From the NCBI RefSeq assembly GCF_020382885.2, contig NC_058507.1, positions 2,373,715 to 2,437,714 of the forward strand: a DNA stretch of 64,000 nt, written 5' to 3'. Shown in pieces: positions 1 through 10,428 of the stretch; positions within the stretch are counted from its first letter, which is position 1; each line of letters begins with the position of its first letter. The position numbers and the translations under genes were made by a program. The notes under the pieces are model-generated. The model was not told the origin of the DNA and did no database searches. It was given only the letters and a program-made list of their open reading frames with translations. Source of the DNA: Scatophagus argus (taxonomy: Eukaryota; Chordata; Actinopteri; Scatophagidae).

Positions 1-490
1 GCAGTTAGTGGAGCAGTGTCCTTGAATAAAGTATTTGACCTTCAGGATTTACCCGATCTTGGCAGCTCTCGTGGAAATTCATTCCGAGGACAAATTCTGC
101 AAGATTTGAGCTCAGCTGCAGCACTGAATGTTCGTTATATAATCAGATATTATCTGATTTAAATCAGGTTTTTGTTTGAAATTAATTTTGTGTTCTAAAA
201 ACAGATGCAGATTCCCGAGCTCGTCCTCCACACCCCACTGTGAAAAGCGTTGTATTACTACAATTAAAAAGAATTGTGAATCTTTACTGTATGTTTGGCC
301 ACTTGAGTGTTTTGGTCTGTCTGGTACACTCAGGTGTTGTTGTATTAACTACCTGTTGCTCTGAGTGAGAAGTAACAATCATGTTTGCATCTGGACAGTC
401 CATGCTAGAAAGTGTCTTCACGGTTAAATATGGTAATACTCTATAAGTCCCAAACCCAACAGTAATCTGATCCTATATAAATGTGGCAGC
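1..490. other. Unannotated AT-rich intergenic DNA
   Basis: I see no supported gene here. The only open frame is about 60 codons, has no recognisable motif and lies in AT-rich DNA. Confidence 0.5.
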
Positions 491-755
491 ATGGCGGTGC
501 AGTGGTTAGCACAGTGGCCTCACAGTAAGAGGGTTCCAGGTCTGAATCCCAGTCTGGGACCTTCTGTGTGGGTTCTCCAGCTTCCTCCCACAATCCCAAA
601 AACATGCACATTAGGTTTATTGGCTGCTGTACTTTGCCCCGAGGTGTGCGTGTGGTTGTCTGTCTTTGTCCACCTTTCGACCAGTCCAGGGTGAACCCCG
701 CCTCTGCGATAGGCTCCAGCCCCCCGGCGTGACCCTGACGGTATAGAAGATGAAT
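491..755 (+). repeat. tRNA-derived SINE-like repeat
   Basis: The left end (TGGTTAGCACAGTGGCCTCA) reads like a polymerase III A box. About 40 bp later GGTCTGAATCC resembles a B box. The body then runs through the phrases CTCCCACAATCCCAAAAACATG and GATAGGCTCCAGCCCC and ends in GAATGGATG, a pattern repeated widely in teleost genomes. A 3' part of the same family recurs at 53185-53300 in this window. The family name is not assigned; the copy is diverged. Confidence 0.65.
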
Positions 756-1190
756 GGATGTGATGTATCCAGAGCCCGATAATGTAGATGTTATTCCTCT
801 GCTCCAGTGTTGTCCAAAAATGACTAAAAACTCATCACTGGGTGACGTGTGTGTTTAATCTGATAAACATCTGCACTGCATGCACCAAAAACACCCAGTT
901 TGACTGACGTGAGCTAAACCCTGCAGAGCTCAGCTGCTTCACCAAATTAAATATGTTGAAACATGTTTTTAAGACTTTGTCTTCAGTAAATCCAACGGGC
1001 AACAGAGTTGATAGAGAAGATGCAAAGCATTAAGAGGAAATATCATTTGGAACTATTGTTGGCAATGAGAATACTTGAACTTTTAAGTTCACCTAAATCC
1101 AAAGGTCAGCACAGGCCTGTGACAAAAGCACTAAAAAGAGTTACTGTAGAAAAAGAAACCTGCCACACCACACAACCAATAGTTGCACCT

Positions 1191-1196
1191 TTTATT
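1191..1196 (-). promoter_or_regulatory. Candidate poly(A) signal for cdca4
   Basis: TTTATT on the plus strand is AATAAA on the minus strand, about 1.7 kb past the cdca4 stop codon. It is a plausible end for a long 3' UTR, but other AT-rich hexamers lie nearby. Confidence 0.3.
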
Positions 1197-2882
1197 ATAA
1201 AAAATATTTACAAAGATGCTACAATGTTTTTTTTCCTTAATATAAAAAAATGCATACATTTTACAACGGTAATTAGTCTTTGAAGTTCTAGCTCCCATTC
1301 AGACCAGAGTGACATCCTTCAGGAGTGTTGTGGTAAGGTATTAGCGTGTCGTAATACTGTATTTTTGTCAATACATATTGTTTGCCTGAGTTAATCTCTT
1401 CATCACGATGACAAGGAACAATTTTGAAAAAACGCATTTTTCTGATGATTTTCCACATCTTTACAAGAAAGGCAACTGTTTGCATAAAGGAATTAAAGGA
1501 CATGTGAGTCGTATACAATCATTCTGAAACACGTATGACAGAGCTGCATAGTGATCTGAATAGTAACCCGGTTCGTCTGCTTATTATTACTACTAATAGT
1601 AATTAAAAAAAATAATGTGAGGAATAAATAGGTACTGCATTCAAAACGGAGGGCAGAATTTGGATAATTTCATCAGGCCTTGTGGTTGATTTGAGTCAAT
1701 GTGGCATGTCTGTACCTAGATATAATAAATACAATAAATAAAAACAATAAATTAGTTTGGGTTAACACACAGAATGCTTCATTTGTACTGACAAATGAGA
1801 GAAAGATATATGGCTTCTTGATGCAGTTATCACCCCGTGGTTTCTCCAAATGCTTCAGGAAAAGCTGTTACTGTTATTAGATCTGTATGTAAAGCAGTGC
1901 AGGAAACTTGGATACTGTTAACTTACCAAGAACAGTCAAATCTTCACCAGCAGTGGGTTGGTGGCTGGCACTTAATCCCCCTGCCCTGCATAAAGCTTTG
2001 AGAAAATGAAAAAACAGCGCCTATAAAGTGTGACGATGCCAGTCCTGACACCTGTTACAGTCGACTTGTTATACCAAACCGTGGGAAGACACTGTCTCGA
2101 GTCTGGCTACATTAAAATCTTAAAAACCGCTTGGGAGGGAAAAAAAATAATAATATCAAATGATACTTGCAAAATCCCCCAGCTGTATAATGCAAAAAAT
2201 ATATTTCTATATACACATACGTACATATACATATATTCCATTCATAATTGCTCAAATCTTTAGGAAAATATGCATTGATTCATAGATTTGGATTTACAAT
2301 TTGTTCTGGTTTCTGGTGTATGTAGTGTGATGAAAGGTTCCTCAGTCCATGTAACAATAAATAGAAATGGACAAAATGGCAGAGAATACGACCAGGAGGA
2401 GCTAGTATGACAGAATGTATGACAGACGTAAACATGGAAAGTATGTAAATAAGAATGCATCATGGTATAGGTAATTATCTTTGCCCTCTCACAGATATTG
2501 TCATGTTTTGGATTTCATCAAAGTAGGAAACTAACTGCTTCGCCCACAGGCCAGGATGACTTTTGAGTCCCAAAATTCATCCATTTCACCCTGACTGTTG
2601 CCAATTGCTTTTTTTTTTTCTTTTTTCTTTTTTTTTAATTAAAAGATGAAGGTCCCAACAGCAGCTGCCGACTTGCCCAAGTGGCTGTTAGACAGGACTA
2701 ACTACACGTCTAACAACCAAACCCAAAATCTACTTGGCTCGCTGTTAATTTCCCACGTTGTCCGAAAACCTGCAACAATCTCCATGTGTAACAAAACCAC
2801 ACACAGGACATGCACATGTGTACTGTGCATAATCTGGAAAGAGTCTGAGGGATCAGTACAGGCCAGAAGAACGTTCTGCGTT
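1197..2882 (-). other. cdca4: Probable cdca4 3' UTR region
   Basis: This AT-rich stretch has no coding frame and lies directly downstream of the cdca4 stop. It holds a run of T at 2609-2637 (a poly-A tract on the mRNA strand). Its extent as a 3' UTR is inferred only from the candidate poly(A) signal at 1191. Confidence 0.35.
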
Positions 2883-3806
2883 TCAGGATCCCACTATGAT
2901 CTCCATGATGTGGTCCAGTTCATTCAGGTCTGACCTGCAGCTTGAGCTGGAGCTCAGAGTCGTCGGCCCGTGGGAGGAAAGGCTCTCCAGCAGATCGTAA
3001 GGCCCCATCTTCGGGGCGCTCTGCATGCCTGTCAGCACCGTATCGAGGTCATAGTAGGACGGGTCCACGTCTGAAAACAGTTCCTCGAGCGCAGGGTCCG
3101 GGGGCGGCGCCGGGTGCTTGATCTCAAAAGTCCCAAAAACCTGCTCCCCTGTCCTGGAGTCTGCACTGAGGTGGTCCCGGTCTCCCTCCTCTCCCTCCGA
3201 CACACACTCCTCACTGTCCTCCTCTTCATCCTCCTCGCACTCACCGTCTTCCTCTTCCTCCTCCCAGCAGGGTCCCATGCCGAAGGGACCCGCCAGGTAA
3301 GAAGCGGAGGACAGCTGGGGGGAGACGGGCGACAAAGTGGACATGGTGACCTCCGTCTCCACATCTCCCTCCATCACCACCTCCTCAGAGTGGTAGCCTT
3401 CCTCCAGACCAACAACGGAGAAGGGCTTTGGGCTCTGCCCGGCCTGAGCTGCTGCGTCCGTCTGCCGGCACAGCACCTCGGTGGCCACCAGGCGGTCTGC
3501 GGGACACTGTGCAGCCGCCAGGGCCTGGGTCATTATCTGCCAGGTGCCGTCCTGGGTCATCTCCTCCTGGATCTGCCGCACCGTGTTAGCGATGAGGACT
3601 GAGCGGCACAGGTTTGGCTCCACCAGCATGTGGCAGAGCTGCAGCTTGATCAGCGACATGTCAAGCAGCGACTGCCGCTGCAGGCTGTAAGAGGACGACA
3701 GCGTCCGAGCCGCCACAGATGAAGCTGCCGGCGGGCCCTGGTCACCACTGGAGACCGGCTCCTCTCCGGAGTCAGAGAACTTGCGCTTGGTGCCCTTCGG
3801 GAACAT
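2883..3806 (-). CDS. cdca4: Cell division cycle-associated protein 4 (SERTA-domain transcription co-regulator)
   Basis: The 307 aa product is a nuclear SERTA-family co-regulator of E2F/p53-type transcription. A basic N terminus (KGTKRK) is followed by the SERTA domain at about residues 38-86, containing SLQRQSLLDMSLIKLQLCHM and VLIANTVRQIQEEM. A long acidic, Glu-rich stretch occupies roughly residues 184-216. The C terminus has the family motif EELFSDVDPSYYDLDTVL and ends in SDLNELDHIMEI, as in vertebrate CDCA4. The ATG at 3806 is chosen because a splice acceptor (CAG at 3816-3818 on the minus strand) lies just upstream, so the 16 further in-frame residues are intronic. The whole CDS is therefore in one exon, as usual for this family. 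The product is longer than human CDCA4 (about 241 aa), mainly because of the acidic insert. SERTAD2 was considered but the C terminus fits CDCA4 better. Confidence 0.9.
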   Translation of the reverse strand: MFPKGTKRKFSDSGEEPVSSGDQGPPAASSVAARTLSSSYSLQRQSLLDMSLIKLQLCHMLVEPNLCRSVLIANTVRQIQEEMTQDGTWQIMTQALAAAQCPADRLVATEVLCRQTDAAAQAGQSPKPFSVVGLEEGYHSEEVVMEGDVETEVTMSTLSPVSPQLSSASYLAGPFGMGPCWEEEEEDGECEEDEEEDSEECVSEGEEGDRDHLSADSRTGEQVFGTFEIKHPAPPPDPALEELFSDVDPSYYDLDTVLTGMQSAPKMGPYDLLESLSSHGPTTLSSSSSCRSDLNELDHIMEIIVGS

Positions 3807-3815
3807 GTTGTCTCT

Positions 3816-6800
3816 CTGTGGCGACGGCGAGGAGACAGAAACACAGTCAGACATACAAGAGCAAAACTTATCGGAGCATCAGCTAATTTATCACTCTGAC
3901 AAAGACACAAAATGCCTACTGTTCTGATTTTCACTAGCTAAAGTCATAGTGAAAAGAGTAAGTGCCATGTAATTAATTATGTAACGTGTGATGTAATGAG
4001 GCTATGTGGTGCAGTACTGGTGTGTGGACATGAGGGAAATAGGACTACAATCTGCTCAACAGCAGCTGTGACTTAATCAATAAACACTACAGGTTTTACA
4101 CACTTTATGAACTACAGTAAACAGTGAATTGTCTGTTGTAGTTTTTTTCTTAAAGTTTGCTATACCTTTCCTGTTGAGAGGCACAGGCAATAGCAATGCA
4201 GCTTGGTCCCGGCTGCAACGCTTCAAGTACTTTTGTACGAGCGACAAGCAGCTTTTGTTCAGCACCATTTCTGCCCATTTTAGGCCAGTCTGAGGCAAGA
4301 CTCCTGCTGGGCGGAACAACCACACTTTTAACAAACCACTGAGCCACCGAAAATAGCATGGTTACCAACTAAATGCCGACGCTGCATCAAAGTAAGCACA
4401 GACCAGAGAGACCTTAGTCAGAAAACAAAAACAGCACTCAAGTTACATGATCAGTGCACTTATATTCTTTCCCACTGCCACCTGTGATCAAGAAAATATC
4501 CTAATCAATAAGGTGCTTTTAAGGGGTAAAGGTGACAAGAATATGGAAAATAACAGCATTTACAGTGTTTACAATACAATATACCACCAGGAGCCACTAG
4601 TATTTACAAGGGATATCAGGTTTCCAGGTCTACACACGACACGCTTCAAAAACTAGTAGAACAAGATTTTCACTTTCTCTTCACTGAGGGGGGGGGGGAA
4701 GAAAAGTAGAGTCAACTTCCTTATTACACACCGTTTGGAGCGCACACTGAGGAACAAAACAACACTCCTGCCAACATTAAAGGCCTTCTGACTCCCCAAA
4801 ATAAACGAGATGCAAGTAAATAGGAGACTGAGCTCCGGACAGCAGCCTGTGGCATTTAATTTTTCCATCAGACAGAAAAACAGACTGCAGTGTCCGGCTG
4901 TGTCTCCTCTGTGCAAAAACCTGTGGGCAGAGCCTGTGGGTGAATGGTTCCACTTGCTCTGAATTTCTATTTGTGATACATTTTTAAAAAAATATTCACA
5001 AAAAGTAAAACCAGGGGTACAATGAAAATAGTATTGGTACAAGTTGGACTGTAAAAGCATAGCATTAGGGTTTACAGAAGACAATCTGCACACTTTTCTG
5101 CTGTTATTCTTGTCATTCTTATCCATATCAACAAATATAAATGTTTTTCTTTCCATTTTCATCAGAGGATGCCAGACAAAAGGTAACTGACAGTCTGTGT
5201 AAAACACATCTTACAGTTAACACATTGTAGCACTCAGGTTTGTTGGGCAAGATTATACAACCAAAAACACCACATAGTTGAACACTCTTGATTTAATCAA
5301 CATATGATCAAAATGTAATGATTTCTAATTAGGAATTGATTACAAACTCTCCTTTACTTCACACGTCAATGTAGGGAGGTACTGTACTTCTTTACACACA
5401 CATGAAAACCTGACATAAAATGAGAAAGAAAGATTAAATTACAGCTACTGCCGTCACCTGATTGATAGGATTAATTATCTGGAATCAGCACCATGCTTTA
5501 AAAAGTCATTATCCATACTGAAGTGGAGCTAATGTGCAATGGGTGGCTGTGGAAGCCTGGAGGTCTTTGAGTCATCACTTGCATACAGAATAACATTTCC
5601 TAACAGTGGACAGAACAGGAAAAAAGTCATTTATGAAGGTAAAATACAGCGAGTGGGGAAAAGAAATTATGGACATAATGTTGTCTTCATGTGTAGTGCA
5701 TTTGTGCTGGTCCCTGTTAAATAAGAGACACTAGAGAGCACTATCTCCCTAAAGGAAAAACAACAACAGTGTGTAAATATTCAAAGAGAAAATAAAATAC
5801 AACCACCAAGACCTATAACCTGAGAGAAAGCAATACTGCACAGAGTATTTATAAAAAACAGTTTTGGACAAGGCAGATTTTTTTTACAAGTATATTGATA
5901 AATGGTTTCAAAATGTTTTTTGAACACCCCATAGGTTAGCATTCTGCAGTTAAATTTCAAGGATTCTTCTTGGATATTACCTGTAAATACCAAAAATCTA
6001 CACGGTCATGTACATGAAATCGTAACAAAAAAAAGACCCTCATCAGACTGGAAATTACCTATACGGTGATCAATCTGATCTTGCAGCTTTAGCAGACAAA
6101 CATCCATTACACAACTAAGGCCAAAAAACTGCGTGTACTTATCCATTAATAAGGATACACAGTTACCAATAGTGCTGCTATTGTTTTCTTAAATCAATTA
6201 TCAGTTATAGTTTTCAATCAATTCTAAGAGATTTACAGCAAAATGATGGACAAGACTGCATGAACAGCCTTTTGAACAAAATAACAAAACACCTCATGAT
6301 ACAATTACACAAAACTACAGCCTGGTAAAACGTATGACATGGACTATTTTTTGTCAACATTATAAAATTCACTGTGCATGGTTATTGTCCTATTGTGCAT
6401 ACTTTTAATGCGTTATATTGATCTTAATAGATATTTTGTCTGCTATAGATGCTTTGTGGTAGTGACTGAGATGCAACTACAGGTCGTTTCCAAACTCCAA
6501 TATAAACCTACACATTCCTGATCTTTTGTGAATGTCCAGCAAGTTTAGACAGTTTGTTTTAACGAATTTAAAAGGAAAATGCTGACACATATGATGTTCA
6601 AAAACGTGTCTAGGAGATACAGGAAATGAGTAATCAAGTGCAAAAAAAATCACCTCATTGAAATTACTGAATGTAACTGGAGTCAGGTACTATATTTACA
6701 CAGTTATAAATACGTTAAGACAGCGATACTACATACAGTATTGGGTAAAACATTTGTACTTAACAGACCTCTTGTATTATGCTAGGAGCCAGAAGCCAAA

Positions 6801-7475
6801 CAAAATGCAGCCTCGCTTTACGTCAATGGCTCCTAGCATGACCCATCCCCCACCGCACACTGAAAACCCAGCACTTTCACAGCACGCCGGACTAAATTAA
6901 TAAATAAACTTTCAACACGGCGGCAGTTACTTCGCCATTTCTCCGTCAAAAACGTGATGTAACCACTATCAGCCGACAAATTAGAGGCATTGTGGTGGCT
7001 GTGAAGTGCGCCTCGGAGCTGCTGGCCGTGACTGCCGCATGCTTTGTCTTTTCAGCATCAAGAGCCACCGAGCGACAATGAGGCCATTTTGCGCTAGTAG
7101 CTAACAGCTAGCCGGCTAGCTATGCTATGGATCTGACTTTACGCTCATGAGCTGCCGCTAGCTAACTGGGCTAAGATGTTCAGTGAAACGGAAAATAAAC
7201 GATACCTCAGCGGAGGTACAAATACTTAGCATTCATCTCAGTTTGGCCTTCTTTTTCCATTTCCTTTAAACTCACAATAAAGTGAATGCTAACAAACGTA
7301 AAGCTAATTAGCCAAAAGCGCCCACCCACACATCCTCCGCGGTCCTTCCTCCTTTCTAGCCAAAAACAAGAGTTTTCGCCGCGGCGGGGCTGTTAAGTTC
7401 CTAAAATCAACAAACGGGCCACCCGGGTACCCGGTTAAAACGACTATCGACGGGTGGTTGGGTAGCCGTACTCAC
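3816..7475 (-). other. cdca4: cdca4 intron (5' UTR intron)
   Basis: The intron is bounded by a minus-strand acceptor (CAG before AGAGACAAC and the ATG) and a donor (CGAG then GTGAGT) at 7475. The interior is AT-rich with no convincing exon. Open frames such as the 184-codon one at 4653-5207 show no recognisable domain. GCTA/TTAGC-rich sequence clusters at 7086-7170, close to the presumed promoter. Confidence 0.5.
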
Positions 7476-7650
7476 CTCGTGTTTGTGTTATTTTATTCCC
7501 GTCTCGGTCATAGGATCGACGGCAGGGAAAGCGGAGATCAGGTTCAGATGAGATCATTCATGCCACGGCTTCAAAAACTGAACTACCTCTGTCCTGCTGC
7601 TGCTGCGGAGCGGACGGCAGGAGGGAAAGAAGGGAGGGGGAGGGGAGCCG
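7476..7650 (-). other. cdca4: Probable cdca4 non-coding first exon and promoter
   Basis: A consensus minus-strand donor at 7475 ends a GC-rich block with CTGCTGCTGC and GGGAGGGGGA elements, as expected for a CpG-type promoter and 5' UTR exon. The upstream limit is a guess. Confidence 0.45.
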
Positions 7651-7699
7651 ACAAAAGCCAGCCATATGCCTGGGATTCCTCTCTAATGATTTCTCCCTG

Positions 7700-9150
7700 G
7701 CTGCTCTGCTCCCAGTGCTTTAATTTTACAAACAAGTGAAAGCCTGCGGTTGGCATCGCTAGCATTAAATTGAAGGTTGGAGGTTGTTTGTTCCGCATTC
7801 ACATTTACTTGTCTTTTGTCGGTCATAGAGAAACAAATAGGTGGTGGAGAGATTATTTAGATTATTCACATAAATAAAAATAGCGGCACTCGGGGTTGGA
7901 AACGTTTACTCACGTACCGCACTGAAGCATAATTTAATGTTTTACACCGCACATTTTCCACTTATTGTGCTTTTAAAGCCACTTATCTGCAGGTGATATT
8001 AATAACAAACAACATGTTTCGCTTCACTTTATTTCTGTAGATTAAGGTTTTTCTTTTAAAACGCGGAGGCTCGCGTCCCCCTGAAGCAGCTTGTAGTTAG
8101 GGCTCCATGTCACGTCAGCAGCTGCGCCACAGAAAATATTCCCCTCTAAACTTCTCAAATGGTTTCATTTGAATAACTGCTAAAGGCCTAAAGAGGTGTC
8201 ATTTCCACTGTATTTTACACACACACACACACACGTAGCCAGAAGTCCTAAACCTTGATGCAAATGTCTTTAGGAGGTCTTTTTCCTGCTCTGCCATTAG
8301 ACATCAAACAACTCCTGCGATTTATCGTGTGTGATTTGTGTTGAGGCGGGGGCCTCGAGCAACAGCAGCTGCACGAGTCGTACGCATCAATACGTCATTA
8401 ATAATCTAATGTGATCTATAATAATATATCAGTCACAGAGGCCCTCCTTCTGCAGCGCAAGTCCTTACTTTACCTTTACAAGGCCGTTGAAAGTGCATTT
8501 TGCTGATAATACATTTGAAGGACATTGACTTGTCGAGACTATGATTACTTTTTTCACCACTTGCAATATTTCACTGTAAAAATACTCAGTTACCACATAA
8601 AGAGCCTAACGTACTCAGACCATACCACGGATGCGTACTGCTTTGAATACTGAATATTTAACAAACCTGACTGTAAATGCTAAAAGGCTTAATCACACAC
8701 ACAAAAAAGGGTGATTCTGTTTAAAACATAGATAAAAACAGAATGCATCATTTGCAAATGAACTATGTTTGCTAATAACAGTTCCGCAGTATTCCCGAGC
8801 ATGTGCAGTAATATCATTTATACAGCCAATCATGATACCATCACCTGTTCACAAGGTTACCTGTGGAATCTTCCAAGCAGGTGTTTTTTGAGCAGCGCAC
8901 AGCCTGCTCGGTCTTTTATTGCTCCTGTCCCACCTGGTTTGAAACATGCTGCTGGCGTCACATTAAGTAGATGTTTACACAAATTTTAATAATGAAAAAG
9001 TTGATGCTATAATCATTAGCCAGGATGGTTCCAAGCTCACCACTTTGTGAAAAACTGCTGTGGAACAGAATAACCACAACTCCCATCTAGAATTTAAATT
9101 ACTATGATTTATTTTTTTTTTTTTTTTAATCAGATAATCTAGAAAATCTT
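7700..9150. other. Intergenic DNA, no gene seen
   Basis: This AT-rich spacer lies between the divergent cdca4 and ahsa1 genes. It contains a short CA run at 8217-8234 and a T run at 9110-9127. No exon or conserved motif was recognised. Confidence 0.5.
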
Positions 9151-9204
9151 CTACATTGTTGGTAAAGTTCAGTGCTGCATTTACGAGTGCAAATCAAAAG
9201 CCAT

Positions 9205-9690
9205 GTGTGAACAACATCCAGAAGCACCACAGGTTTCTCAGAGTGCTGTGGCGTGACGAGTCCACGTTTCAAATTGTTTCTGGAAATCATGCACAGTATT
9301 TGATCTTATCGTGTAGGCTAAACAGCAGAAGGACCCTCTAGATTTTAACCAGCGCAAAGTCCAAAAGCCAGCATCTGTGAGGTTATGGGGGTGCGTTAGT
9401 GCCTATGGCATGTGTAAATTACACATCTGTGAAGGCACCATTAATGTTCAAAGGTACACACGGGTTTATGAGCAACATGTGTTGATGACCAGATGACGTC
9501 TTTGCATGGATGTCCCTGCGTAAGACAAGACATATTCTGCATGTGCAGGTACAAGACTGACCTGCCTGCAGCCCAGACCTTTCTGCCACTTAAAGTGTGT
9601 GTGCTGCATTATGAAGCAGTCTAACAGAGACACACTGAACACACAGATTTATTACAGATGAAGAGAGAGAGCAAATACTCCATCACCTCC
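9205..9690 (+). pseudogene. Tc1-like DNA transposon relic (transposase fragment)
   Basis: The translated pieces follow the catalytic part of a Tc1-family transposase. RVLWRDESTFQIVSGNH at 9238-9291 includes the DES/T segment around the second acidic residue. Next come QRKVQKPASV and a VMVWGCVSAYGM-like stretch, then HICEGTINVQR at 9423-9460. Beyond about 9550 a PACSPDL-like region can be traced. Stops and frameshifts break the frame many times, so it is a dead, old copy. No terminal repeats were recognised. Confidence 0.7.
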
Positions 9691-10220
9691 AAATGGCACA
9701 CTCGCTCACCGCCATTTAGGACACACTCTGGAATTTTTATTTAGTTATTTTAATGCAGGAGTTAAATGAGGAAAAATTATAAGTGCAAAAAATATATTCA
9801 CAACAGGTGAAATAATAAAAAGTTCCTAATCATTCACCAAACATTTACTTTAATCCGCCATGATTCTTTTCTCTTAATTCATAGTTGCAGTTGCAGGTTC
9901 TTTTTTTCTGTCGGTTAACTTACTGACTGATCGAGTAATCGTTTCGGCTTTACTTGTACTTTTCACAAAGCACTAATTTGTATCAACCAGTAAAATGTAT
10001 CTTGTGAAAGAGATTAGCATTAGCCTCAGAATACAACACTTTAATGTTAAAGTGTTGCTGGGATGAAAAATGTTCGACTGTCCTTCTGCGTATCTTTGAA
10101 AGAACAAAAAATGGACGCTTTAATGATAAAAGTTAAAAAAACAAACAACCACTGCTTATATCTTGGTTTCGGTGTTCTTTCTAAAGTTTTCCGTCTTTCC
10201 AGAGGTCCTCGTTCTCAACG

Positions 10221-10250
10221 CGGAAGTTTGCTTCAGATAATAACTTCCGG
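10221..10250. promoter_or_regulatory. Two ETS/NRF2-type sites in the ahsa1 promoter
   Basis: CGGAAGT at 10221-10227 and ACTTCCGG at 10243-10250 are opposed ETS-core motifs about 180-210 bp upstream of the ahsa1 ATG. This is a common arrangement in housekeeping promoters. Function is inferred from the motif only. Confidence 0.4.
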
Positions 10251-10326
10251 GGTTACACTCGTTCCACAAGGTTCCGTTTCCAGCAATTTCTGTGCACGGC
10301 GGATAAATGCAGGGGCAGCTAGAGGT

Positions 10327-10334
10327 TTCTAGAA
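10327..10334. promoter_or_regulatory. Heat-shock element upstream of ahsa1
   Basis: TTCTAGAA is a perfect pair of opposed heat-shock pentamers (TTCnnGAA), about 95 bp upstream of the ahsa1 ATG. A looser TTCC-rich cluster lies at 10260-10285. Aha1 genes are HSF1-inducible in other eukaryotes, so the element fits the gene. Confidence 0.55.
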
Positions 10335-10428
10335 ACAACGTGCACCGGACAGTCACCGGCAAACAGTCCTGCTCTCTGCAGAACACGTTACATATTTACA
10401 CATTTATCAAAATAATTTAGCTGGCCAG

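Noticed and set aside
3114-3602. 162-codon plus-strand frame
   Set aside because: It is antisense to the cdca4 acidic and Ser-rich coding region and has no domain of its own.
4653-5207. 184-codon minus-strand frame in the cdca4 intron
   Set aside because: No recognisable domain, biased composition from AT-rich DNA, and no splice or promoter context.
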